From Acherontichlamydia pituitae (GTDB lineage Bacteria > Chlamydiota > Chlamydiia > Chlamydiales > Rhabdochlamydiaceae): 64,000 bases of DNA. Shown here in pieces: positions 52,645 through 61,124 of the stretch. The DNA lies in the NCBI GenBank assembly GCA_019634675.1, contig JAHCAX010000010.1, forward strand, positions 1 to 64,000. The letters are read 5' to 3'. The notes beneath the pieces are model-generated. The model searched no databases and was not told where the DNA came from. It worked only from the letters and a program-made list of their open reading frames with translations. How positions within the stretch are numbered: position 1 is the first letter of the stretch; the number at the start of each line of letters is the position of its first letter. The position numbers were made by a program, and so were the translations under genes.

Positions 52645-54003
52645 ATGTTTGGCGCTTTAACTGAAAAATTTCAAAACCTGTTTTCCGGCATGATGGGCAA
52701 AAAATCCCTCTCGGAAGACAACATTTCCGATGCTGTGCGGCAAGTGCGTCTTGCGCTGCTTGATGCTGACGTCAACTATTCTGTCGCAAGCAATTTCGTC
52801 AAACGCGTCAAAGAAAAAGCCATCGGCGATGCCGTCATTAAATCGGTCTCGCCAGGACAACAATTTATCAAAGTCGTCCACGAAGAGCTCGTCGCCCTCA
52901 TGGGCAGCGAAGAATCGGAACTCGTTTTGACCGGCAAGCCCACTGTCATCCTGTTATGCGGTCTGCAAGGATCGGGAAAAACGACGCAGTGCGCTAAACT
53001 GGCAGCATTTTTACAGAAAAAATCTCCCCAGCAAAAGATCTTGCTTGCCGCATGCGATCTGCAAAGGCCTGCAGCGATCGAACAGCTTAAAAGATTGGGA
53101 TCCCAGATCCAAGTGCCTATGCATGCTGTCGACGGGGAATCAAATCCAGTCCGCGTTGCAAAAGAAGCGCTCCAAAAAGCGAAAGCGGAAGGTTTTGATG
53201 TCCTGATCGTCGATACCGCAGGACGATTGCACATCGATGAAGAACTGATGGAGCAGCTTGAGCAGATCAAGGCGGCGACGTCTCCTCAGGAGATCCTCTT
53301 TGTCGCAAGCGCTGCAACTGGCCAGGACGCCGTCAAAGTGGCCGCAGAGTTCGACCAGCGGATCAAGATCACGGGAACGATTTTGACCATGCTTGATGGA
53401 AGCGCCCGCGCAGGGGCTGCCATCTCGATCCGCGAAGTGACGAACAAACCGCTCAAGTTCGAGGGGGTCGGTGAAAAGATCGGCGATATCCAGATCTTCA
53501 ATCCCCATTCAATGGCAGACCGGATCCTCGGCATGGGAGATGTGATCAACCTCGTCCGCAAAGCTGAAGAGACCATGGATGAGGAGGAGAGCAAGGCCCT
53601 TGAGAAAAAGCTGATGAAAGCGGCTTTTACCTACGAAGACTATCTGCGCCAAATGGGCATGTTCAAAAAGATGGGATCGTTCAAAAGCCTGCTCAAAATG
53701 CTTCCTGGCATGTCAGAGATCGGCGATATGGACATCGATGAGAAGGAGTTGAATCGAGTTGAGGCTATGATCTCCTCGATGACGCTTGATGAACGAAGAG
53801 AGAAAGTTGAGCTCGTCCCGAGCCGCCGCCGCCGCATCGCAAGCGGGAGCGGAGCTACGATTGATGATGTCAATCGGATGGTGAAGGGATTTAAGAGGCT
53901 GAAACAATTTTGTAAAGAGATGCCTGCCCTAAAAAACCAGATGAAGAAGGGCGGCAAGTTCCCTTTTCCTGGGAATATGCCGAAAATGCCGTGGGGCGGC
54001 TAA
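52645..54003 (+). CDS. ffh: Signal recognition particle protein Ffh (SRP54)
   Basis: GTPase that brings nascent inner-membrane proteins to FtsY. 452 residues: an N domain, the G domain with GLQGSGKTTQCAKLA, 'ACDLQRPAAIEQL', DTAGRLHIDEELM and 'TGTILTMLDGSARAGAAIS', then a Met-rich M domain (MKAAFTYEDYLRQMGMFKKM, LLKMLPGM, SRRRRIASGSGATIDDVN). Methionine-rich tail MPKMPWGG. First ATG of the block's second part, 96 bp after prmC. Confidence 0.97.
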   Translation: MFGALTEKFQNLFSGMMGKKSLSEDNISDAVRQVRLALLDADVNYSVASNFVKRVKEKAIGDAVIKSVSPGQQFIKVVHEELVALMGSEESELVLTGKPTVILLCGLQGSGKTTQCAKLAAFLQKKSPQQKILLAACDLQRPAAIEQLKRLGSQIQVPMHAVDGESNPVRVAKEALQKAKAEGFDVLIVDTAGRLHIDEELMEQLEQIKAATSPQEILFVASAATGQDAVKVAAEFDQRIKITGTILTMLDGSARAGAAISIREVTNKPLKFEGVGEKIGDIQIFNPHSMADRILGMGDVINLVRKAEETMDEEESKALEKKLMKAAFTYEDYLRQMGMFKKMGSFKSLLKMLPGMSEIGDMDIDEKELNRVEAMISSMTLDERREKVELVPSRRRRIASGSGATIDDVNRMVKGFKRLKQFCKEMPALKNQMKKGGKFPFPGNMPKMPWGG

Positions 54004-54059
54004 GAATTTAAAATAACACAAACTGAGATCGGAGATCTCACAAGAGGAGTAATCTGAAT

Positions 54060-54515
54060 ATGGCTTTAAAAATTCGATTGCGACAACAAGGGCGAACGAA
54101 CCGTCAAACGTACCGCTTAGTCGTCACAGACATCCGCCACCCACGCGATGGCAAGTATTTAGAAATGGTGGGATGGTACAATCCTTTTAGCAACGAGAAC
54201 AACTGCCACGTGCACGCTGACCGGATCCATTACTGGGTTGGACAAGGTGCTCAAATCACACCTAATGCAGAAGCTTTAATTGCGAAGGTCGCTCCGCACG
54301 TCATCAAAGAGATCCGCGCAAAGCGTCAAGAAAAACGGGTTAAGAAAGCTGCTAAGCGCCGCGCTCTGAAAAAAGCTAAGAGCTCGCCATCTGCAGCGAA
54401 AGAAGCTCCAGCTAAAGCTGCAAAGCCTAAAAAAGAAGCTGCTGCAGCAAAAGAGCCAAAAGCTGCTGCAAAGCCAAAAGCTCCAAGAGCAAAAAAAGCT
54501 CAAGCTGAGGCGTAA
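54060..54515 (+). CDS. rpsP: 30S ribosomal protein S16 with an Ala/Lys-rich tail
   Basis: 151 residues. The S16 core (about 1-82: LKIRLRQQGRTNRQTYRLVV; YLEMVGWYNPF; 'GQGAQITPNAEALIAKV') is followed by a basic, low-complexity tail of about 50 residues built from Lys/Ala/Pro units (KEAPAKAAKPKKEAAAAKEP...). Such tails occur on several chlamydial ribosomal proteins, but this one makes the protein notably longer than the usual ~85-120 residues. In rpsP-trmD-rplS order. Confidence 0.95.
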   Translation: MALKIRLRQQGRTNRQTYRLVVTDIRHPRDGKYLEMVGWYNPFSNENNCHVHADRIHYWVGQGAQITPNAEALIAKVAPHVIKEIRAKRQEKRVKKAAKRRALKKAKSSPSAAKEAPAKAAKPKKEAAAAKEPKAAAKPKAPRAKKAQAEA

Positions 54516-54533
54516 AGCTTCAAGGAAAAAGAG

Positions 54534-55205
54534 ATGTTGATCGATATCCTTTCTCTTTTTCCTGAGTATTTCCAGGGACCGTTTGGAGTGAGCATCCTCA
54601 AACGGGCCATTGAAAATGGTCTGCTCGACATCCGGCTAACGGATGTTAGGGATTACGCAGAAGGCAAACATCGCAAGGTCGATGACAGGCCATACGGCGG
54701 CGGGCCCGGAATGGTGCTCATGCCGAAACCGATGGTCCAGGCCATTCGGAATGTGCGAACGGAGAAGTCCCATGTGGTATATCTCTCGCCGCAAGGTAAG
54801 AAGCTCGATGCATCGATGTGCCAGAGGCTGGCATCGGAGTCCCATCTGGTCCTGATATGCGGGCATTATGAAGGGATGGACCAGAGGGTCATTGAAAAGG
54901 AAGTCGATGAGGAGATCAGCATAGGCGACTATGTCCTCACCAACGGTTGTTTGGCATCGATTGTCCTAGTGGATGCAGTAGCCCGGTTTGTTCCGGGGGT
55001 TTTAGGGCACGAGGAAGCAGCTCACCTCGATTCATTCCAAAATGGGTACTTCGAAGGGCCTTTGTATACCCGCCCCGAAGACTTTGAGGGGATGAAGGTT
55101 CCTGAAGTGTTAATTGGCGGCAACCATGCCGAGATTGAAAAGTGGCGCCGAGAGAAGGGTCTCGAAAAAACAAAGAGAGTCCGGCCAGAATTATTGAAAT
55201 CGTAG
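54534..55205 (+). CDS. trmD: tRNA (guanine-N1)-methyltransferase TrmD
   Basis: Methylates G37 of tRNAs reading CNN/CGG to prevent frameshifting. 223 residues of the knotted SPOUT fold: 'IDILSLFPEYFQGPFGVSIL', YGGGPGMVLMPKP and the trefoil-knot SAM-binding 'SIGDYVLTNGCLASIVLVDA'. It lies between rpsP and rplS in the universal order. Confidence 0.96.
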   Translation: MLIDILSLFPEYFQGPFGVSILKRAIENGLLDIRLTDVRDYAEGKHRKVDDRPYGGGPGMVLMPKPMVQAIRNVRTEKSHVVYLSPQGKKLDASMCQRLASESHLVLICGHYEGMDQRVIEKEVDEEISIGDYVLTNGCLASIVLVDAVARFVPGVLGHEEAAHLDSFQNGYFEGPLYTRPEDFEGMKVPEVLIGGNHAEIEKWRREKGLEKTKRVRPELLKS

Positions 55206-55222
55206 TGTAAGGAATAACAAAC

Positions 55223-55627
55223 ATGAAACAGTGTCAAATTATCCAAGAAATCGAAGCTGTGCAGCTTAAAAAAAGCGTGCCGACGTTCCGCGTAGGCGAT
55301 ACAGTGAACGTGCATATGCGCATCATCGAAGGTGAAAAAGAGCGTATCCAGATGTTCAGCGGCACAGTGATTGCCCGTAAAGGAACTGGCCTATCGGAAA
55401 CATTTTCCCTCTACCGGTTTTCTTACGGTGCAGGTATCGAGAGGGTCTTTTTAGTCCACAGCCCAAAGATCTCCAAAATTGAAGTCGTCAAGACAGGTAA
55501 AGTCCGCAAGAGCAAGCTCTACTACCTCCGCGGAAGTTCCGGACGCGCTTCGAAAGTTAAAGAACATATCGGCGGCAAAGAAGCTGTTGCAGCAGCACAA
55601 CCTGTTGAAGCAGAACCAGCGAGCTAA
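55223..55627 (+). CDS. rplS: 50S ribosomal protein L19
   Basis: 134 residues with VPTFRVGDTVNVHMRIIEG, 'RIQMFSGTVIARKGTGLSE' and 'ERVFLVHSPKISKIEVVKTG', the standard L19 blocks. The last ~20 residues are an Ala/Glu-rich extension (GGKEAVAAAQPVEAEPAS). Ends the operon; a terminator follows. Confidence 0.96.
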   Translation: MKQCQIIQEIEAVQLKKSVPTFRVGDTVNVHMRIIEGEKERIQMFSGTVIARKGTGLSETFSLYRFSYGAGIERVFLVHSPKISKIEVVKTGKVRKSKLYYLRGSSGRASKVKEHIGGKEAVAAAQPVEAEPAS

Positions 55628-55660
55628 TCAGCATCTCGTTGCAATTTTGATATGATTTCA

Positions 55661-55696
55661 AAAACCCTTCCTGGCCTAAGGAAGGGTTTTTCTTTT
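55661..55696. terminator. Terminator shared by rplS and the convergent kinase gene
   Basis: AAAACCCTTCCT pairs with AGGAAGGGTTTT around GGCCTA (55661-55690 in all), followed by TCTTTTTTG and preceded by A-rich sequence, so it can act both ways. It overlaps the last codons of the minus-strand kinase gene. Confidence 0.85.
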
Positions 55697-56743
55697 TTGA
55701 ATGAGCCCTAAGACAAATTCAGAGACCGCTTCGGCTGTAGGCCTGGCCTTCGGGTCCAGCGTTAAGCACTGGTTAATGATATAGTCTAACGAATCGGGGT
55801 TCCATCGATTGGGCAAATATTTTGCCTTCGCCCAAGAAAACTCTGTTTCATCCATTGCGGCTAGCTTAGTGGAATTTCCATCGAACTGCCCCATCCATTT
55901 TTGGAATTCCGCTCCATGCTTGAGGATGCTCAAACAGATCCCCATGCTCCAAACATCCATTTCTGGATTGGCCGTTATCTTTTTCTCTTTGAAGTAAGAG
56001 GTCGGATCGATATATCCGGGGCTGCCCCAGATTTTCCGCAGCCTGTTTCCTATGAAGTGGGAATGGCCGAAGTCGCTTAAGAATACCTCATCATTTTCCA
56101 TCAGAAAATTTTCGAGTTTAACATCCAAATGGACGATGCCGTTTTGGTGGAGGACCGATAGCATGCGGGCCATTTTGTAGGCGATCGAATAGATGAGTTT
56201 GTTCGACAGCTTTCCTTTAGCGGCAAGGTGATTATTGAAGTAGTCGAGAAGATCTCCTCCTTGTTTCAGGTCAAGGATATGGGCAATTTTGCGGATCCCA
56301 TGATGATTTCGGTAAGTTACTAGCGGTCCAACAATGTAATAGTTCTTCTCAGGATCGAGCTGGCGGAGCTTTTTCTGGATAGCTATTTCGGTTTTTCTGA
56401 CTTGCGCTGCAGTAAGGCTCTTAACAACGACCGCCCTGCCATCGAGCGATAATCCAAATTTAACAGGGAGTTTTTGCATTGTTTCATTAGACAGCCGATC
56501 TAAAAAAATGTACCCCGATGTCACCTCTTCTTTTCTGCGGGCAAGAAAGGACCTTTCAGTTGGAAAGGTGTGTCTTGAATAGTGTTGGAACTTCGGCGTA
56601 AGGTAACTGCCGATCGCTTCCACGTAGCTGGTGGTCTTAGCGAATTCTTCCTCCGTTATGTCCAAATTGGGATTTGCACGGAGCGCAGATGAGATGTCGA
56701 TTGGTTTATGACCCTGTATTCTAGGACTTGATGAGGCTGCCAT
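55676..56743 (-). CDS. Eukaryotic-type serine/threonine protein kinase
   Basis: 355 residues, kinase domain from about 95 to the end. The ATP Lys is K108 in RAVVVKSL, the catalytic loop HLDVKLEN (205-212; Asp at 207, Lys at 209, Asn at 212) and the magnesium DFG (224-226). The activation segment 'WGSPGYIDPTSY' replaces the usual APE, and MDVWSMGICLSIL follows. The glycine-rich loop is degenerate. There is no transmembrane segment, sensor domain or PASTA, so it differs from classical Pkn1/PknD. The first ~95 residues have no known domain. A secreted or cytosolic kinase is possible. It is inserted between rplS and rnhB. Confidence 0.85.
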   Translation of the reverse strand: MAASSSPRIQGHKPIDISSALRANPNLDITEEEFAKTTSYVEAIGSYLTPKFQHYSRHTFPTERSFLARRKEEVTSGYIFLDRLSNETMQKLPVKFGLSLDGRAVVVKSLTAAQVRKTEIAIQKKLRQLDPEKNYYIVGPLVTYRNHHGIRKIAHILDLKQGGDLLDYFNNHLAAKGKLSNKLIYSIAYKMARMLSVLHQNGIVHLDVKLENFLMENDEVFLSDFGHSHFIGNRLRKIWGSPGYIDPTSYFKEKKITANPEMDVWSMGICLSILKHGAEFQKWMGQFDGNSTKLAAMDETEFSWAKAKYLPNRWNPDSLDYIINQCLTLDPKARPTAEAVSEFVLGLIQKRKTLP

Positions 56744-56955
56744 TGTTTTATTTCTCCAAATTTAAATAGTTAATTATAAACATATAGTTTATTTGTTTAA
56801 TGATAATATAATTGATTTAAAAGATCAATGTGGTTTTTTGATTAATTATATTTTTAAATTCGCCAAAGTCAGTCGGAATCAAATGTTCTACAAAAAATTC
56901 ATGTCTGCCATACTCATTTTTAATCGCAACAGCGCAACACTGAAAATGGGTTCTT

Positions 56956-57603
56956 ATGACTACGCTTACTGCAAGTGAACAGCAAAGACTGCAAGCTCTT
57001 ACCCTTATTGAAAAGAATGTGCGGAAAAAAGGGTTTTCCCTGATTGCCGGAGTTGACGAGGCGGGGAGAGGTCCCCTTGCAGGACCTGTTGTTGCAGCTG
57101 CCTGCATCCTTCCCGATGACGTTCTTATCGAAGGGATCAACGATAGCAAAAAGCTTCTGCCCTCGCAGAGGTTTGCCCTTTTTGAGAAATTGCTGGAGAT
57201 CCCAGGGATTTGTTATGCAATCGGCGTTGTCGATGCTCTTAGGATCGATCAGATCAACATCCTTAAAGCGACATTTGAGGCGATGCTGGCCGCAGTCGCT
57301 GCTTTGTCCAAGAAGCCCGATTATCTCCTTATCGATGGCAACAGAATGCCGAAAACGACAATTCCAGGAGAACCGATCGTTAAAGGGGATTCTCTTTCCC
57401 AAGCTATTGCAGCTGCTTCGATCATTGCTAAAGAGACGCGCGATCACATGATGGATGAGTTCCATCGGCAATGGCCCCAGTATGGGTTTGATCGGCATAA
57501 AGGATATGGGACGAAGGATCATTTGCAGGCCATTGAAACCTATGGTCCATGCCCGATACATCGATTGACATTTGAACCTTTGAAAAGCCGTGTTCACAAT
57601 TAG
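56956..57603 (+). CDS. rnhB: Ribonuclease HII
   Basis: Removes RNA from RNA-DNA hybrids and misinserted ribonucleotides. 215 residues: LIAGVDEAGRGPLAGPVVAA with the catalytic Asp-Glu pair, YLLIDGNRMP and the C-terminal 'MDEFHRQWPQYGFDRHKGYG'. All acidic residues of the family are present. Same block as in C. trachomatis (CT029). Followed 11 bp later by the hybrid kinase gene. Confidence 0.96.
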   Translation: MTTLTASEQQRLQALTLIEKNVRKKGFSLIAGVDEAGRGPLAGPVVAAACILPDDVLIEGINDSKKLLPSQRFALFEKLLEIPGICYAIGVVDALRIDQINILKATFEAMLAAVAALSKKPDYLLIDGNRMPKTTIPGEPIVKGDSLSQAIAAASIIAKETRDHMMDEFHRQWPQYGFDRHKGYGTKDHLQAIETYGPCPIHRLTFEPLKSRVHN

Positions 57604-57614
57604 GAGGTATTCTT

Positions 57615-59165
57615 ATGGCAATTCAGTCTATTTCAGCTACGATTGCAGGGTTGGAGTTTAGCCCTGTTCCTCATGTGCTTGTTCAAGATAATTATGTTGT
57701 TGGAGCAACCTCAAGCTGTGTTAAGCTTTTTAAATGTGATGATCAGAATGAGATCTGCAACTCATTGATAAAAGAATGGATCGTTGACTATGATCCGAAT
57801 ATGCCTGTCAGCGCTATTGCTGAGATGCAGACTAAGAAGGGGGATTTTTTTCAGGCGCTTATTGTCAGGCGCGACTTTAGTCTACGCGACAAAAATGTTG
57901 AGGTAATCTCTATTAACCGTCTATCCGATTCCCAAATGCAAAAGACAGCCGAAGACCTCAATTTGCTTTCCCATGTGCTCAATCCTCCAATGACCCAATT
58001 GAACGATTTTCTGGATAACCCGGGAGATAGAGATCTAGAAGGCCATGTCGTTCCACGTCTAAGGAGGATGTCCTTTGACCTTACCGATGGAATTACAAAA
58101 TTCCGTTTTTATAAAATCCTCGAAAACAGAACCATAGCCAGCCAGCCAGTCCGGTTTAACCCAAAGGATCTATTGTTGCAGATTATCGAGACCAAAACAG
58201 CCATTCATACTGGAAAATGGGAAATCAATATCAATTTGCCTATAAATATGGAGAATGTCCTCCTTGATGAAGAGAAACTAAAGTTTATTATCAATGAGAT
58301 TTTACAAAATGTAATCACCCATAATTTAGGGGGGAAGATCGTTCTTACTGCAAAGGAAGAGCATTTTCAAGGTTCAAAGAGTTTGGTTATTACAATTCAG
58401 GACAATGGAAAAGGCTTTGTTTGGCCGGAAAGATCATCTGAGCCTAGCTCGGGTTCGCCAGTTAGACGATCTCTTAGCGGGGGGGTGGGACTTTCGATTT
58501 GCGCAGCGTTTATTAAAGCAATGGAAGGGGATCTTCAGATTGATAGCGTAGAAGGAGAAGGCACAACAGTACGGCTGACTTTTCCGTGCAATATGACGTC
58601 GGGGGCCTCTGGTGAAAAACTGGAAATGAACAAAGCTGATTATAAAATGATAACGCGAGAACGGTCTTTATCAGACCCTGTTCATAACTCACCTAAAATG
58701 GTTCCTATTGATACCAAGCCATCTGTCAGCGCAATCCAATCACCAAGGTCTGTTGGAGAAAAAACAGGTTCGGCCACATTCAAATACCATGCCCTAGTTG
58801 TTGAAGATAATTTGGTTAATAGCAAAATTTTGGTCCGTCTATTGGAAGGATTTGGCCTTACTTGCGATGTTGCAGAAAATGGCCTAGAAGCAGTTGACAA
58901 AATGAGAGCTAATCCAAAAAACTATCATCTCATTTTTATGGATCTGCTGATGCCTAAAATGAATGGATTAGAGGCGACTGAAATCATTCAGCAGATCTGT
59001 AAAGACGAGAAAAATCCTGTCCCTATTTTTGCTTGCACAGCCAATATGGAAGATGATCAAAAGTGTTTGGATGCCAATATGGCAGGCGTGATCCACAAGC
59101 CGGTCAAAAAAGATGCTTTACTAAAGGCGTTGATTTGGGTAGCAGAAAGTAATTCAGTAAAATAG
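57615..59165 (+). CDS. Soluble hybrid histidine kinase / response regulator
   Basis: 516 residues, no transmembrane segment. Residues about 1-105 form a small unrecognised input domain. The His-box region 'DLNLLSHVLNPPMTQL' (about 115-130) has a His but not the usual SHELRTP context. An HATPase_c domain follows (N-box 'EILQNVITHNLGGK', then DNGKGF and GGVGLSICAAF, 'GEGTTVRLTF'). After a Ser/Pro linker a receiver domain spans about 393-512 (HALVVEDNLVNSKIL, FMDLLMPKMNG with the phospho-Asp, IHKPVKK). It is a single-polypeptide His-Asp relay with no obvious output domain, between rnhB and yicC. Confidence 0.85.
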   Translation: MAIQSISATIAGLEFSPVPHVLVQDNYVVGATSSCVKLFKCDDQNEICNSLIKEWIVDYDPNMPVSAIAEMQTKKGDFFQALIVRRDFSLRDKNVEVISINRLSDSQMQKTAEDLNLLSHVLNPPMTQLNDFLDNPGDRDLEGHVVPRLRRMSFDLTDGITKFRFYKILENRTIASQPVRFNPKDLLLQIIETKTAIHTGKWEININLPINMENVLLDEEKLKFIINEILQNVITHNLGGKIVLTAKEEHFQGSKSLVITIQDNGKGFVWPERSSEPSSGSPVRRSLSGGVGLSICAAFIKAMEGDLQIDSVEGEGTTVRLTFPCNMTSGASGEKLEMNKADYKMITRERSLSDPVHNSPKMVPIDTKPSVSAIQSPRSVGEKTGSATFKYHALVVEDNLVNSKILVRLLEGFGLTCDVAENGLEAVDKMRANPKNYHLIFMDLLMPKMNGLEATEIIQQICKDEKNPVPIFACTANMEDDQKCLDANMAGVIHKPVKKDALLKALIWVAESNSVK

Positions 59166-59180
59166 AATGTTAATTTTTAA

Positions 59181-59198
59181 GGCAGTTGTAAAACTGCC
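59181..59198 (+). terminator. Hairpin behind the hybrid kinase gene
   Basis: GGCAGTT pairs with AACTGCC around GTAA, 15 bp after the stop codon. No long T-run follows. Its sequence echoes the CAGTTGCAAAACTG core of the palindromic element at 33975. Confidence 0.5.
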
Positions 59199-59299
59199 TA
59201 TTATTACTTATTGATAATAAATGATTTACTGTTTGGAAATAAAAATTTACCGTTTCGAGACGCTTTTATTTGGTCGAGTTCGGAAGGTCTTCAAAGCTC

Positions 59300-59329
59300 T
59301 TGACTTGACAGGGTGGAATCGGGTATACC
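59300..59329 (+). promoter_or_regulatory. Putative promoter of the yicC-gmk operon
   Basis: A TTGACT (59300-59305) overlapping TTGACA (59305-59310) precedes a TATACC-like -10 near 59324-59330, about 40 nt before the ATG. The spacer is 18-19 nt for the first box; the assignment is approximate. A small dyad ATACCTTA / TAAGGTAT overlaps it. Confidence 0.4.
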
Positions 59330-59367
59330 TTATTCCTAAGGTATTTACGATTTAGCAGGTTTTTTCG

Positions 59368-60255
59368 ATGATCAAAAGCATGACTGCATACGGCCGTTTT
59401 AGTAAGGAAACCCCTTTTGGCCGGCTTGTCGTTGAGATCCATTCTGTGAATCGAAAGATGCTTGACCTGTCGATCTACCTACCCAAAGACTTTCTCCGAT
59501 TTGAGATCGAGGTTAGAAAATGGGTGATGGCGCAATTGGAACGGGGACAAGTCACTGTCCGGATCTCTCTGCAGCATGATGGAGCAGGGGAGAGGGTCTA
59601 CGAGAATACGCTAAGACAGCTGCAGATGATCAAAGCGGCTTGGGACCAGATAGCTATTAAGCTTGGACGGGATCCTCAAAAAGAGGTGGATTTACAGTTT
59701 CTCGTGGAACAAATGCAATCGTTCAGCCCGATCGAAAAGGAAAAGGATGATGCTGCTATCCGTGAAGCATTAAAGGATGCTGTTGCTGGAGCGCTGCAAG
59801 AACTGATGCGCATGAAGGAGCTGGAAGGAAAAGTTTTAGCTGCCGATATGGAAGCTCGATTGAACGTTGTCCGAAGCACGTTAAATTCGGTTGAGGCAAA
59901 AAAGGAGGCCCCCCTGGCCCGCTATCAACAGAAGATCAGGGAGAGGCTGCAGGAGATAGGTCCGATGACCTCAGAGGTAGAAGACCGGGTCCATCGAGAG
60001 ATTGCCTTAATGGCGGAAAAAGCGGATGTGACGGAAGAGATCGTACGGGCAAACTCTCATATCCAGCAGTTTCAAATGCATTTAAAGACCGCGGAGAAGG
60101 CGATCGGCAGAACTCTTGATTTCCTCGTTCAGGAGATGAACAGGGAGGCCAATACGCTGGCTGCAAAATCGATGGAGACGGAGATTTCTCTAGCGGTGGT
60201 CAACATTAAGAGCGAGTTGGAAAAGATCCGAGAACAAGTACAAAATATCGAATAA
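59368..60255 (+). CDS. yicC: YicC-family endoribonuclease
   Basis: 295 residues: the invariant start MIKSMTAYGRFS, 'RLVVEIHSVNRKMLDLSIYL', RGQVTVRISLQ and the C-terminal DUF1732 block (ITEEIVRANSHIQQF-like; 'GRTLDFLVQEMNREANTLAAK', then KSMETEISLAVVNIKSELEK). YicC proteins form ring-like oligomers with endoribonuclease activity. Next to gmk, as in many bacteria. Confidence 0.92.
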   Translation: MIKSMTAYGRFSKETPFGRLVVEIHSVNRKMLDLSIYLPKDFLRFEIEVRKWVMAQLERGQVTVRISLQHDGAGERVYENTLRQLQMIKAAWDQIAIKLGRDPQKEVDLQFLVEQMQSFSPIEKEKDDAAIREALKDAVAGALQELMRMKELEGKVLAADMEARLNVVRSTLNSVEAKKEAPLARYQQKIRERLQEIGPMTSEVEDRVHREIALMAEKADVTEEIVRANSHIQQFQMHLKTAEKAIGRTLDFLVQEMNREANTLAAKSMETEISLAVVNIKSELEKIREQVQNIE

Positions 60256-60257
60256 TC

Positions 60258-60854
60258 ATGGTTGCAAAGATCCTTGGGAACTTATCGCACGGGCTTGTTT
60301 TTATCGTCAGCGCTCCTGCTGGCACGGGAAAAACAACCTTGGTCAGGATGCTGATCAATGAGTTCGATTGCGTGGCGGAAAGCGTATCGTGCACAACGCG
60401 GAAGATCCGTCCCGGCGAAATTCCTGGGAGAGACTATTTTTTTTTAACCGACGAAGAGTTTGAAGAGAAGAAAAAATCAGGGGATTTTTTGGAGTTTGCC
60501 GAAGTGTTCGAGCACCAATACGGCACCTCCCGCGAATACGTGATGAAGAGCCAGTCGGCTGGCAAACATGTGTTCTTAGTGATCGATACGCAAGGGGCAA
60601 TGAGGCTAAAAAAAGAGAATTATCCGGCAGTCTACGTGTTCCTCAGCCCTCCTTCGCTAGAAGAGTTGAAACAGCGTTTGTGCAAGCGGCAGACAGAATG
60701 CCCTGACACGATCGAAAAGAGGCTCTCTTGGGCAGAGCAAGAGATGGAAATGGCCCGCCATTACGATTATCATATCGTCAATGACAACTTAGAGAATGCG
60801 TACACGATTTTGCGCAGTATTGTGATTGCAGAAGAGCATCGTGTGCGTCCATAA
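60258..60854 (+). CDS. gmk: Guanylate kinase
   Basis: Phosphorylates GMP to GDP. 198 residues with the P-loop SAPAGTGKTTLVRML, 'VSCTTRKIRPGEIPGRDYFF' (GMP binding), and the 'RLKKENYPAVYVFLSPPSLEE' region. The ATG is 2 bp after yicC; a small gene in the rpoZ position follows. Same yicC-gmk-small gene-metG arrangement is expected in this phylum. Confidence 0.96.
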   Translation: MVAKILGNLSHGLVFIVSAPAGTGKTTLVRMLINEFDCVAESVSCTTRKIRPGEIPGRDYFFLTDEEFEEKKKSGDFLEFAEVFEHQYGTSREYVMKSQSAGKHVFLVIDTQGAMRLKKENYPAVYVFLSPPSLEELKQRLCKRQTECPDTIEKRLSWAEQEMEMARHYDYHIVNDNLENAYTILRSIVIAEEHRVRP

Positions 60855-60877
60855 ATTTTTACATGGGAGATGAAGCA

Positions 60878-61111
60878 ATGAGAGAAAAAGTTCAAAAAGA
60901 ACAGCTAACAAATGAACTGCTCCGCAAGCAGTTCCGCAACAACTTCCAATTGGCTCACCAAGCTATTAACCTTGGACGGTTCTATGTCAAGTCGGGACAT
61001 GAGATCCACTTGGAAAAGCTGCTCGAAGAGATCCGTAAAAATCCAAGTCCTGATTATGTCCGCGACCTCGAAGCGTTAGAAAAAGAAGACGAAGACGAAA
61101 ACGAAGAGTAA
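60878..61111 (+). CDS. Small acidic-tailed protein in the rpoZ position
   Basis: 77 residues: REKVQKEQLTNELLRKQFRN, then NFQLAHQAINLGRFYVKSGH and a very acidic tail (EKEDEDENEE). It follows gmk, where many bacteria have rpoZ (RNA polymerase omega), and corresponds to C. trachomatis CT031. Only the 'NFQLAHQAINLGRFYVKSG' helix faintly resembles omega, so I leave it as a candidate. ATG 60878 has GGGAG eight bases upstream, preferred over ATG 60863. Confidence 0.7.
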   Translation: MREKVQKEQLTNELLRKQFRNNFQLAHQAINLGRFYVKSGHEIHLEKLLEEIRKNPSPDYVRDLEALEKEDEDENEE

Positions 61112-61124
61112 GATTGTACTGCCC

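Noticed and set aside
59181..59198. Fragment of the palindromic repeat family
   Set aside because: Only ~16 nt resemble the arm core and it forms a complete small hairpin in its own right; more likely a simple terminator.
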